From Nocardioides sp. QY071 (GTDB lineage: Bacteria > Actinomycetota > Actinomycetes > Propionibacteriales > Nocardioidaceae): a stretch of 64,000 bases of DNA. Positions 17,020-24,751 of the stretch are shown piece by piece. The notes below the pieces were generated by a model. The model did not search any database. It was not told where the DNA came from and saw nothing but the letters and a program-made list of their open reading frames with translations. Each line of letters starts with the position of its first letter. The stretch's first letter is position 1. The DNA lies in the NCBI RefSeq assembly GCF_029961765.1, contig NZ_CP124681.1, positions 4,712,001-4,776,000 of the forward strand, given 5' to 3'. The position numbers and the translations under genes are program-made.

Positions 17020-18832
17020 AGCCCCGTGGGACGGCGGCGACCTCGTCACCGGGCCGCAGGTCGAGGCTGTCGAACACCCGCCGGGCGGCCTCCCGGGTGT
17101 CGGCATAGATGGTCACGGAGTACGGCGCGCCTTCGTCGGCGTACCAGACCGCGAGCTTGGTCTCCCAGGTCTCGCCCTCGGCCTTGGTCAGCTCGACCCA
17201 CGCCGCGTTCACGTCGTCGCGCAGGTCGGTGACGGGAGTGAGGGTCTGCCGGCGGTAGTTGGCGTCCATCGCGTCCCAGTCGGTCCACTGCGTGTAGTGC
17301 ACCGACGAGGTCGCGTCGTGGCACCAGCGCGCGCGGACCCGGATCGGCTTCGGCTCGGCGACGACCTTGCAGACGGCGGCGCTCGGGAAGGCGGTGACGA
17401 GCGCATCGGGGACCGCACCGGCACGAGCGACGACCTCGTCGCCCGAGGGCAGGTCGATGGCGTCGAGCACGTCGAGCACCTCCTGCTCGCTGTCCGCGCA
17501 GACGGTGATCGAGTACGGCGCCGTGCGGTCGGCGTACCAGACGGCGAGCTTGCGCCGGCAGTGGTCGCGGTCGACCTCGGCCAGCTCCACCCAGGCTGCC
17601 TTCACGTCGGGACGGTAGGAGTGGTCCCGCTCGATCCGGTCCCGGTAGTTGGCGTCCATGGCGTCCCAGGTGCGCCACTGGGCGTAGTACACCGACGACG
17701 TGTCGTCGAGGCACCACCGCGCCTGCACCCGGGCCGACTTGGGATCGGGCACCACCCCGCAGTCGGCCGCCCGGGGGAAGACGGCGAGCAGCGGGTCGTC
17801 CTCCGGCTCGGCGCCATCGGTCGACGGGTCGCTCGCGCGCGCCGGCGGGGCCGGGTCCGAGCCGTCGAGGGCCCAGACGATCGCGCCCGCGACCAGGGCG
17901 AGCGTCGCGACGAGGCCGATCAGGCCGGCGAGGAGCGGGGTACGCCGCGACCGGCGCCCGGCCGGGAGCGGCGGCGGGGGCGGGGCGATCAGGGTGTGCT
18001 CGACGGGACCGAGCGGGATCGCGTCGAGCGCGGCGACCAGCTCGGCCGTCGTACCGAACCGGTCGGCGGGGTCCTTGGCCAGCGCGACGGTGAGCACCTC
18101 GTTGAGCGCCCGCGCCTCCCTCGAGGTGGCCGGCAGCTGCGGGATCGGGCCCTGGAGGTGACCGAGCAGGACCTGCCCGGTCATCCCCTCGTACGGCGCC
18201 CGCGCGGTCAGTGCCGCCCAGAGCAGGCAGCCGAGCGCGTAGATGTCGGAGGCGACGCTGGCGTCCGAGCCCTGGTGCCGCTCGGGTGCCATGTAGCCGG
18301 GCGTCCCCACCGCACCGGTGGTGGCGAGCTGCTCGAGGTCGGCGACCGCGGCGATGCCGAAGTCGCAGAGCACCGGCCGGATCCGCCCGTCGGGGAGCCG
18401 GGCGACGAGCACGTTGGACGGCTTGATGTCGCGGTGCAGGATCCCGACGTCGTGAGCCGCGCCGAGCCCGACGGCCAGGTCGCGGACCAGCGCGACGGCG
18501 TCGGCGGCCGGCAGCGCACCCCGCCCGCGCAGCAGTTGGTTGAGGTCGCCGCCGGCCACCAGCTCGGTCGCGATGAAGAGGGCGCCCTCCTCCTCGCCCG
18601 CGTCGAAGACGCGGACGACGTACGGCGAGTCCAGCCGTGCGAGGGCCTTCGCCTCACGCAGGAACCGCGCCCGGTATCCGGCGTCGTCGACGAGGTGCGG
18701 GGCGAGCACCTTGAGCGCGACGGGCCGGTCCAGGTCGCGATGGACGGCGGCCAGCACGACGCCCATGCCGCCTCGTCCGAGGTGCCCGGTCACGTCGTAC
18801 CGACCGAACGAATCACCCGGTTGCAGCGGCAC
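17018..18832 (-). CDS. transmembrane Ser/Thr protein kinase with duplicated ectodomain
   Basis: 604 residues. The Hanks-type kinase domain (1-270) is complete: glycine loop HLGRGGMGVV, ATP lysine K41 in VALKVL, HRDIKPSN, DFG, and PERH in the APE position. A proline stretch and basic stop-transfer motif precede one transmembrane helix (LLAGLIGLVATLALVAGAIVWA, about 300-322). The outside part has two related units of about 130 residues; each has FPxAAxC, ARWCxDxTSSVxYxQW and WDAMDANYR. They therefore arose by duplication and each keeps a Cys pair. Signal unknown. The GTG start has TACGGT 6 nt upstream. Confidence 0.93.
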   Translation of the reverse strand: MPLQPGDSFGRYDVTGHLGRGGMGVVLAAVHRDLDRPVALKVLAPHLVDDAGYRARFLREAKALARLDSPYVVRVFDAGEEEGALFIATELVAGGDLNQLLRGRGALPAADAVALVRDLAVGLGAAHDVGILHRDIKPSNVLVARLPDGRIRPVLCDFGIAAVADLEQLATTGAVGTPGYMAPERHQGSDASVASDIYALGCLLWAALTARAPYEGMTGQVLLGHLQGPIPQLPATSREARALNEVLTVALAKDPADRFGTTAELVAALDAIPLGPVEHTLIAPPPPPLPAGRRSRRTPLLAGLIGLVATLALVAGAIVWALDGSDPAPPARASDPSTDGAEPEDDPLLAVFPRAADCGVVPDPKSARVQARWCLDDTSSVYYAQWRTWDAMDANYRDRIERDHSYRPDVKAAWVELAEVDRDHCRRKLAVWYADRTAPYSITVCADSEQEVLDVLDAIDLPSGDEVVARAGAVPDALVTAFPSAAVCKVVAEPKPIRVRARWCHDATSSVHYTQWTDWDAMDANYRRQTLTPVTDLRDDVNAAWVELTKAEGETWETKLAVWYADEGAPYSVTIYADTREAARRVFDSLDLRPGDEVAAVPRG

Positions 18833-18838
18833 TCCGCC

Positions 18839-18844
18839 ACCGTA
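18839..18844 (-). promoter_or_regulatory. -10 box TACGGT of the kinase gene
   Basis: TACGGT is 6 nt from the GTG at 18832. The expected -35 position falls inside the adjacent palindrome at 18848-18867. Confidence 0.45.
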
Positions 18845-18847
18845 GAC

Positions 18848-18867
18848 GAACTACAACTCTGTAGTTC
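18848..18867. promoter_or_regulatory. operator-like palindrome GAACTACA-N4-TGTAGTTC
   Basis: Perfect 8-bp inverted arms with a 4-bp centre, in the 120-bp region between the divergent kinase gene and the DUF1906 gene. It overlaps the likely -35 of the kinase promoter. This suggests a dimeric repressor or activator site; the regulator is not identifiable. Confidence 0.55.
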
Positions 18868-18952
18868 ATCCGAAGCCCTGTTACTCGTGTGAATCTTGTG
18901 GTTATCGTGACTCGGCCTTTACCTGCCGACCCCTCTTCCCCTGGAGTCCGAG

Positions 18953-20140
18953 ATGCCTTCCCGGCCCGTTCGTCCGTCCCACCGCCGCTTCCACCTCCCC
19001 CTGCTGGGCACCGGTGCCGGCGTCCTGCTGGTCCTGCTCGCGCTGGTGCTCTCCCCGCTGAGCGGCACGCCCACGGCGAGCAGCACCGACGCGCCGGTGG
19101 ACCTGGCGGCGAAGTCCACGAACCCGCCGACGCCGGGCAACTTCACCGGCCTGGGCTTCGACCAGTGCGAGACCCAGTCGCAGGCCAAGATGGACACCTG
19201 GCTGGCGCACTCGCCGTTCCGGGCCGTCGGCGTCTACATCTCCGGGGCCTCGCGGTTCTGCCGCGAGCAGAAGAAGCTGACCCCGACCTGGGTGTCGACC
19301 CAGCTGGCCAAGGGCTGGCAGATCCTGGCGATCACGCTCGGCCCGCAGTCGAGCTGCGTCGGCCGGTTCCCGCGCTACGGCGCCACGATCGACCCGACGA
19401 TCATCAACGACACGACGAACGGGTACGCCGCCGCGCGCGCCCAGGGCTCCGCGGAGGCCGACAGCGCCGTGGCCGCGGCGACCGCGCTGGGCATCGTGCC
19501 GGGCAGCACGCTCTGGTACGACCTCGAGGGCTGGAGCCTGAGCAAGGCCAACGCGGGGTGCACCGAGCCGGCGCTGGCGTTCCTCAGCGCCTGGACCACG
19601 CGGGTGCGGCAGCTCGGCTACCTCTCGGGCGTCTACTCCAGCGCCGGATCCGGTATCAAGATCCTCGACCAGGCCCGCATCCAGGGCCGCGCGGACGTCG
19701 TCCTGCCCGACCGGATCTGGATCGCGCGCTGGGACGGCGTCGCGAACACCTCGACCAGCTACATCGCCGAGGACGGCTGGCGTCCCGGCGGCCGGGTGAA
19801 GCAGTACCAGGGCGGCCACAACGAGACCTGGGGCGGCGTGACGATCAACATCGACCGCAACTGGCTCGAGCTCGGCGCCACGACGGTGCCCGGCTACGGC
19901 TGCGGCGGCATCAAGGTGAGCCTGAAGACCTACAAGAAGGTCGCGCCGCGCAAGGCCAAGCCGCGCCAGGTCCGCGCCCTGAAGTGCCTGCTGCAGCAGA
20001 AGGGCCACTACCCGGGCAAGATGTCGAAGAAGTACAACAAGTTGTTGCGCGCCGGCATCCACGCCTGGCAGGGACAGGCCGGGCAGAAGGTCAAGGACAG
20101 CTGGACCAAGAAGAACTGGGCGTCGCTGCTCGGGAGCTGA
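18953..20140 (+). CDS. secreted DUF1906 (Rv2525c-like) glycoside-hydrolase-like protein
   Basis: 395 residues. A long basic N-region with hydrophobic core (LLGTGAGVLLVLLALVLSPL, about 18-37) is a signal peptide or N-terminal anchor. Residues about 60-305 match the DUF1906 TIM-barrel family: TGLGFDQCETQSQAKMDTW, VGVYISGASRFC, GSTLWYDLEGW, IWIARWDG and QYQGGHNETWGG, with acidic residues where GH25-like enzymes keep theirs. The C-terminal part (VRALKCLLQQKGHYPGKMSKK) looks like a peptidoglycan-binding helical domain, and basic residues dominate. A role in cell-wall turnover is likely. The start is the ATG with GGAG upstream. Confidence 0.88.
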   Translation: MPSRPVRPSHRRFHLPLLGTGAGVLLVLLALVLSPLSGTPTASSTDAPVDLAAKSTNPPTPGNFTGLGFDQCETQSQAKMDTWLAHSPFRAVGVYISGASRFCREQKKLTPTWVSTQLAKGWQILAITLGPQSSCVGRFPRYGATIDPTIINDTTNGYAAARAQGSAEADSAVAAATALGIVPGSTLWYDLEGWSLSKANAGCTEPALAFLSAWTTRVRQLGYLSGVYSSAGSGIKILDQARIQGRADVVLPDRIWIARWDGVANTSTSYIAEDGWRPGGRVKQYQGGHNETWGGVTINIDRNWLELGATTVPGYGCGGIKVSLKTYKKVAPRKAKPRQVRALKCLLQQKGHYPGKMSKKYNKLLRAGIHAWQGQAGQKVKDSWTKKNWASLLGS

Positions 20141-20148
20141 GCCGCGCC

Positions 20149-20247
20149 GCTTGTAACTAAGTGTTACGTACCCGACCACCCGGGCGTTGTGGCTGCTACC
20201 CGGGCGCTGTTGCACCGGAATTCGGCGCGTAACACTTAGTTACAAGC
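20149..20247. repeat. 20-bp perfect inverted repeat with 59-nt loop
   Basis: Arms GCTTGTAACTAAGTGTTACG (20149-20168) and its exact complement (20228-20247) are much more AT-rich than the surroundings. The loop holds two direct copies of an imperfect CCCGGGCGnTGTnGC word. It lies between convergent stops (20140 and 20251) and could act as a bidirectional terminator. Confidence 0.85.
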
Positions 20248-20250
20248 CGA

Positions 20251-21792
20251 TCAGCCGCCGAAGCCGACCTGCGGGTCGAGCCCGGTCCGCATCCGCCAGC
20301 CCAGGAGCGCGATCCCGAGGCCGGTGCGGTGGTCGGGCTCGTCGAGAGAGACGCCGAGCAGCCGCTCGATCCGGGACAGCCGGTCGTAGAGCGACTGCCG
20401 GCGGATCCCCAGCAGGTCTGCGGTCCGGGCCTTGGAGAGCGAGCAGGCGAGGTAGGCGTCGAGCGTGCGCAGCAGCTCGCTTCGGTGCTCCCGGTCGTGG
20501 TCGACGAGCGGCCCGATCTGCTCGCGGACGAACGCCCGCATCACCGCCGGGTCGACGGCCGAGGTGACCAGCCGGTGGGCGGCCACGTCGCGCTCCATCA
20601 CGACGCCGTCACGCCGGCCGTAGCGCCGCGCGGTGCGCAGCACCTGCCGGGCGCGACCGACGGCCGCGGCGAGGTCGCCGGCGTCGGCGACCGGCGTCGT
20701 CGCGGCGACCAGCACCCGGCCCGGGAGCCGGTCGGCCAGCCGCTCCCGCGCGGCCTCCAGCTCGTCGCGGACCTGGGCCGGCACCGGCCGCCGGCCGCCG
20801 CGGTGCACGACCACGACATGCCCGCCGCTGATGCCGACCAGCACCGCCGGGTCGCCCCGCTCCTCCTCGTGGAACACCGCCTCGGTGGCGGCCACCGCGT
20901 CCGTCAGCGGTACGGCGGCATCCACCTCGACCGCCGCCACGACCAGGTGGCGTCCCTCCTGCGGCGGCCAGCCGAGCGCGGTCAGCCGGTGCAGCACGTC
21001 GGCTCGGGAGACCACCACGCCGGCGACCAGGTCGGAGACCAGCGACTGCGCGGGCCCGGGCCGGTGCCCGGCCCCGCTCCCCCGCCCCACCTCGAGCGCC
21101 ACGGCGTGCGCCGCGACCTCGGCCAGCCGCAGCCGGTCCTGGCTCTCCTCGCCGAGCAGGCGCAGCGCGCCGAGCGGGCCGGACGGCCCGCGGACCGGGG
21201 TCGAGACGCCGGCCTCGTCCGACACCGACGCGATCCGGCTCCGCTCGACGGTCTGGCCGTCGGGGTCGCGCAGCTCGACGCCGCAGCCCGCGAGCCGGGA
21301 CACCTCGTCGAGCAGGGCACGCAGCCCGCGGCCCTCGATCACCACCTGGGTCAGCGCCCGCCAACCGGCGTCCCCGGCGTCCCCGCCCGAGGCGACCCGG
21401 CGTCGCACGAGCAGCTCGTGGAAGTCCTCGACCATCCGCTCGAACGGCACCATCGTCGGGAACGCCAGCAGCGCCAGGTCGCGCCGGCGCGCGGCGGCCA
21501 GGATCGGCTCGGGCACCGTGAAGAAGGTCCGGCCCAGCTCCAGCGCGAGGGCCGCGACGCCCGCGTCGGCCAGCTGGTCGACGTACGACGCCAGGTGGTC
21601 GGCCGTGCGCCCGTGCAATCCCAGACCGGTGGTCAGCAGCACCTCGCCGCCCGCGAGCAGCGCCCCCATCTCGAAGACCTCCGAGGAGTGCACCCAGCGG
21701 ACCTGGACCCGCTCGGCGTCGCCGACGAGCACCTCGGTGTTGGCAGCCCGGAACGACGGCAGGGCCAGCACCTCGGCGAGAGTTGCCCCCAT
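20251..21792 (-). CDS. PucR family transcriptional regulator
   Basis: 513 residues. The N-terminal PucR domain (MGATLAEVLALPSFRAANTEVLVGDA... WVHSSEVFEMGALLAGGEVLLTTGLGL) is followed by a GGDEF-like middle region and the C-terminal PucR helix-turn-helix (LLRTLDAYLACSLSKARTADLLGIRRQSLYDRLSRIERLLG). PucR-type regulators sense purine or pyrimidine catabolites. The divergent cytosine deaminase/permease pair is the probable target. The frame is open upstream to 21909, but the ATG at 21792 matches the family start. Confidence 0.93.
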   Translation of the reverse strand: MGATLAEVLALPSFRAANTEVLVGDAERVQVRWVHSSEVFEMGALLAGGEVLLTTGLGLHGRTADHLASYVDQLADAGVAALALELGRTFFTVPEPILAAARRRDLALLAFPTMVPFERMVEDFHELLVRRRVASGGDAGDAGWRALTQVVIEGRGLRALLDEVSRLAGCGVELRDPDGQTVERSRIASVSDEAGVSTPVRGPSGPLGALRLLGEESQDRLRLAEVAAHAVALEVGRGSGAGHRPGPAQSLVSDLVAGVVVSRADVLHRLTALGWPPQEGRHLVVAAVEVDAAVPLTDAVAATEAVFHEEERGDPAVLVGISGGHVVVVHRGGRRPVPAQVRDELEAARERLADRLPGRVLVAATTPVADAGDLAAAVGRARQVLRTARRYGRRDGVVMERDVAAHRLVTSAVDPAVMRAFVREQIGPLVDHDREHRSELLRTLDAYLACSLSKARTADLLGIRRQSLYDRLSRIERLLGVSLDEPDHRTGLGIALLGWRMRTGLDPQVGFGG

Positions 21793-21911
21793 CAGGACGT
21801 TCCGTCCGCAGAATCGACACTCACACCAGACAGTATGTCCCTTGTCGGCCTCCGGCGCGCGTGGTGATGTGAGCCCCGACACACCGTCCCCACCCCGACG
21901 CGGAGGCACCC

Positions 21912-22370
21912 ATGAGCACCGACGACGACCGCAGGTTCCTCGACCTGGCGATCGAGCAGGCCCGGATCGGCTGGGAGGAGGGCGGCATCCCGATCGGCGC
22001 CGCGCTCGTCCACGAGGGCGAGGTGCTCGCCGTCGGCCGCAACCGCCGGGTCCAGCTCGGCTCCGCGATCCGGCACGGCGAGACCGACTGCATCGAGAAC
22101 GCCGGCCGGCTGCCCGCCAAGATCTACCGGGCGAGCACCCTCTACACCACGCTGTCCCCCTGCTTCATGTGCGCGGGCACCTCGGTGCTCTACGACATCC
22201 CGCGGATCGTGGTCGGCGAGAACCACAGCTTCCAGGCCTCCGAGGAGTGGCTGCGCTCGCGCGGCGTCGTGGTCGACGTGCTCGACGACCCGACCTGCCT
22301 GGAGCTGATGGCCACGATGATGCGGGAGAAGCCCGACCTGTGGGCCGAGGACATCGGGGAGGAGGCATGA
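21912..22370 (+). CDS. cytosine deaminase, fungal (Fcy1-like) type
   Basis: 152 residues. Zinc site H55-G-E57 (HGETDCIENAGR) with P83-C84-x-x-C87 (SPCFMC), as in the CDA superfamily. Beyond the active site the protein follows yeast cytosine deaminase closely: GGIPIGAAL, NRRVQLGSAIRHGE, LYTTLSPCxMC, YDIPRIVVGEN and the C-terminal EDIGE closing segment. It should turn cytosine into uracil plus ammonia in the cytosol. It overlaps the permease gene by ATGA and is divergent from the PucR regulator. This differs from the usual bacterial CodA, a large amidohydrolase. Confidence 0.92.
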   Translation: MSTDDDRRFLDLAIEQARIGWEEGGIPIGAALVHEGEVLAVGRNRRVQLGSAIRHGETDCIENAGRLPAKIYRASTLYTTLSPCFMCAGTSVLYDIPRIVVGENHSFQASEEWLRSRGVVVDVLDDPTCLELMATMMREKPDLWAEDIGEEA

Positions 22371-23671
22371 CGCTGTCCGACAACACGGTCCAGCCCGCCG
22401 CCGGGAGCGCGCAGGCCGTCGTCGACCCCGACTACCCGGTCACCCCGGTCCCCGCCCACGCCCGCAAGTCGTTCCTCTCGCTGGCGGTGGTGCTGCTCGG
22501 GTTCACCGTCTTCACCCCGACCATGCTGGCCGGCGCGCAACTCGGCTCGGCGTTCGCTCTCGGCGAGCTGGTCCGGGTGATCCTGCTCGGCTCGCTGGTC
22601 CTCGGCACCTACGTCGCGCTGCTCGGCTGGATCGGCGCCAACACCGGCCTGACCACCGTCGTGATGGCCCGCTACGTGCTCGGTCACCGCGGCAGCAAGC
22701 TCGGCTCGATCCTGCTCGGTGGCACGCAGATCGGCTGGTACGGCGTCGTCATCGGCACCATCGGCGACCTCACCGCGCAGGCGTTCTCCTGGGAGTCCGA
22801 CCTCGCCAAGGCCGCGGTGATGATCGTGACCAGCGTGCTCATGTGCCTGACCGCCTGCTACGGCTACCGCGGCATGTACTGGGTCTCGGCCATCTCCACC
22901 CCACTCATCCTGATCCTCGCCTTCTGGGTGCTCTTCCGCTCCCTCGACGAGGTCGGCGGCTGGTCCGGGCTGGCCGACGTCCAGCCCAACGGCTCGATGA
23001 CCATGGCCGTCGCGATCACCACCGTGGTCGGCACCTTCGTCTCGGCGGGCACCCAGGCACCCAACTGGACCCGGTTCGCCCGCAGCGGCAGCCAGGCGCT
23101 GGTCGCCTGCGTGATCGGCTTCCTGATCGGCAACGGCCTGATGATCTTCTTCGGGGCGACCGGCGCGATGACCTTCGGCCAGGGCGACTTCGTGCTCGTG
23201 CTCTACGACCTCGGCCTGGTCACCTGGGGCCTGGTGCTGCTGTTCGGCAACCTGTGGAAGTCGAACGCGGACACGGCGTACGCCTTCGGGGTCGCGGGAG
23301 CCGAGCTGTTCGAGAAGCCCAAGAAGACGCCGTTCGTGATCGGCGGCTCGGTGATCGGCACCGTGCTCGCGCTGGCCGGCGTGCAGAACCACCTGGTCGA
23401 CTACCTGGTCCTGCTCGGCGTCTTCATCCCGCCGCTCGGCGGCGTGGTGATCGGCGACTACCTCGCCCGCTGGCGCCGCGGCGGGATGCCCGAGGGCGAG
23501 CGCCTGCCCGCCCTCAATGTCCCCAACCTCGCGGTCTACGCGCTCGCCAGCAGCATCGCGTGGATCGCCAAGGAGACCGAGTTCGGCGTGCCACCTGTCA
23601 TCGGCGTCGTGCTGGCCGCGTGCGGCTCGTACGCCGTCGGGCGCGCCGGGCTCAACCGCCGGCTCAGCTGA
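22367..23671 (+). CDS. cytosine/nucleobase permease (CodB/NCS1 family)
   Basis: 434 residues with about 12 hydrophobic helices. The typical NCS1 features are visible: GFTVFTPTMLAGAQLG in helix 1, RYVLGHRGSKLGS after helix 2/3 and APNWTRFARSGSQAL on the intracellular loop. The ATG overlaps the deaminase stop (ATGA) and GGAGGC is close upstream, so translation is coupled. It should take up cytosine for the deaminase. Likely controlled by the divergent PucR protein. Confidence 0.93.
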   Translation: MTLSDNTVQPAAGSAQAVVDPDYPVTPVPAHARKSFLSLAVVLLGFTVFTPTMLAGAQLGSAFALGELVRVILLGSLVLGTYVALLGWIGANTGLTTVVMARYVLGHRGSKLGSILLGGTQIGWYGVVIGTIGDLTAQAFSWESDLAKAAVMIVTSVLMCLTACYGYRGMYWVSAISTPLILILAFWVLFRSLDEVGGWSGLADVQPNGSMTMAVAITTVVGTFVSAGTQAPNWTRFARSGSQALVACVIGFLIGNGLMIFFGATGAMTFGQGDFVLVLYDLGLVTWGLVLLFGNLWKSNADTAYAFGVAGAELFEKPKKTPFVIGGSVIGTVLALAGVQNHLVDYLVLLGVFIPPLGGVVIGDYLARWRRGGMPEGERLPALNVPNLAVYALASSIAWIAKETEFGVPPVIGVVLAACGSYAVGRAGLNRRLS

Positions 23672-23678
23672 GTCGGCA

Positions 23679-23741
23679 CCGCACCCCATACGAATTGGTC
23701 GCGAAACTCCTGAATCCGCAGCCAGAACGTATGGGGTGCGG
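23679..23741. terminator. 14-bp inverted repeat between convergent genes
   Basis: Perfect arms CCGCACCCCATACG (23679-23692) and CGTATGGGGTGCGG (23728-23741) with a 35-nt loop, between the permease stop and purQ. No U-tract. Confidence 0.7.
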
Positions 23742-23763
23742 AACACAGCCGCCCGAGGACGGG

Positions 23764-24432
23764 TCAGGCGAAGGCGGTCTCGACGAGCGAGGTGAAGAAG
23801 CCGAGCCCGTCGAGGCCGCTGCCGGTGAGCTCCTCGACCGCGTGCTCGGGGTGCGGCATCAGGCCCACGACGTTGCCGCGCGCGTTGGTGACGCCGGCGA
23901 TGTCGTCGAGGGAGCCGTTGGGGTTGACCTCGAGGTAGCGCGCCACGACCTGGCCCTCGCCCTCGATCCGGGCGAGGGTCTCGGCGTCGGCGACGAAGCC
24001 GCCCTCGCCGTTCTTGAGCACGATCCGGATCTCCTGGCCCTGCTCGTAGGCCGAGGTCCAGGCGGTGCGGTTGTTCTCGATGCGGAGCAGCTGGTCGCGG
24101 CACACGAACTTGCGGTGGTCGTTGCGGATCAGCGCGCCGGGCAGCAGGTGGGACTCGCAGAGGATCTGGAAGCCGTTGCAGATGCCGAGCACCGGCATGC
24201 CGGCGGCGGCCGCCTCGACGACCTTGCCCATCGCCGGGGCGAACCGGGAGATGGCGCCGCAGCGCAGGTAGTCGCCGTACGAGAAGCCACCCGGGAGGAT
24301 GACCGCGTCGACGCCCTTGAGGTCAGCGTCCCCGTGCCAGAGGGCAACGGCCTCGTTGCCGCCGATCCGGACCGCGCGCTGCGCGTCGACGTCGTCGAGG
24401 GAGCCCGGGAAGGTGACGACGCCGATCCTCAC
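23764..24432 (-). CDS. purQ: FGAM synthase glutaminase subunit
   Basis: 222 residues, class I glutamine amidotransferase. Nucleophile C85 in GICNGFQILCE, with the His-Glu pair in PHPEHA near the C-terminus; the N-terminal block MRIGVVTFPGSLDD and GGFSYGDYLRCGA are diagnostic for PurQ. It supplies ammonia to PurL through a PurS-bridged complex. GTG start overlaps the purS stop (GTGA). Confidence 0.97.
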   Translation of the reverse strand: MRIGVVTFPGSLDDVDAQRAVRIGGNEAVALWHGDADLKGVDAVILPGGFSYGDYLRCGAISRFAPAMGKVVEAAAAGMPVLGICNGFQILCESHLLPGALIRNDHRKFVCRDQLLRIENNRTAWTSAYEQGQEIRIVLKNGEGGFVADAETLARIEGEGQVVARYLEVNPNGSLDDIAGVTNARGNVVGLMPHPEHAVEELTGSGLDGLGFFTSLVETAFA

Positions 24433-24674
24433 TGCTCGACGCTCACGGTGTAGTTCTCGATGACCGGGTTCGAGAGCAGCGTCTCCGCCATCTTCTCGAC
24501 CTCGGCGAGCACGGCGTCGGTGACGTCGCCCTCGAGCTCGATCTCGAACCGCTTGCCCTGGCGGACGTCGGTGACGCCGGTGAAGCCCAGCCGGGGCAGT
24601 GCGCCCTGGACGGCCTTCCCCTGGGGGTCGAGGATCTCGGGCTTCGGCATGACAGCAACGACGACTCGGGCCAC
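24429..24674 (-). CDS. purS: FGAM synthase subunit PurS
   Basis: 81 residues, the usual small size. The sequence VVVAVMPKPEILDPQGKAVQGALPRLG and FEIELEG is typical of PurS, the bridging subunit for PurL and PurQ. The frame is open far upstream, but the GTG at 24674 fits the family and has a TAGACT box 7 nt before it. Overlaps purQ by 4 nt. Confidence 0.95.
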   Translation of the reverse strand: MARVVVAVMPKPEILDPQGKAVQGALPRLGFTGVTDVRQGKRFEIELEGDVTDAVLAEVEKMAETLLSNPVIENYTVSVEQ

Positions 24675-24681
24675 GGCCCGC

Positions 24682-24687
24682 AGTCTA
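24682..24687 (-). promoter_or_regulatory. -10 box TAGACT of purS-purQ (leaderless)
   Basis: TAGACT followed by 7 nt and the GTG of purS at 24674. Confidence 0.5.
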
Positions 24688-24751
24688 GTGCCGCCGGGCG
24701 CTGGGACCGATTCGCGGTCGCCGTCGCGGACACGGCCGGCCGGCCGCCCGA

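Noticed and set aside
16813..17106. N-terminal extension of PurL
   Set aside because: It would translate the palindromic element and part of the kinase gene; family members start near the GTG at 16812.
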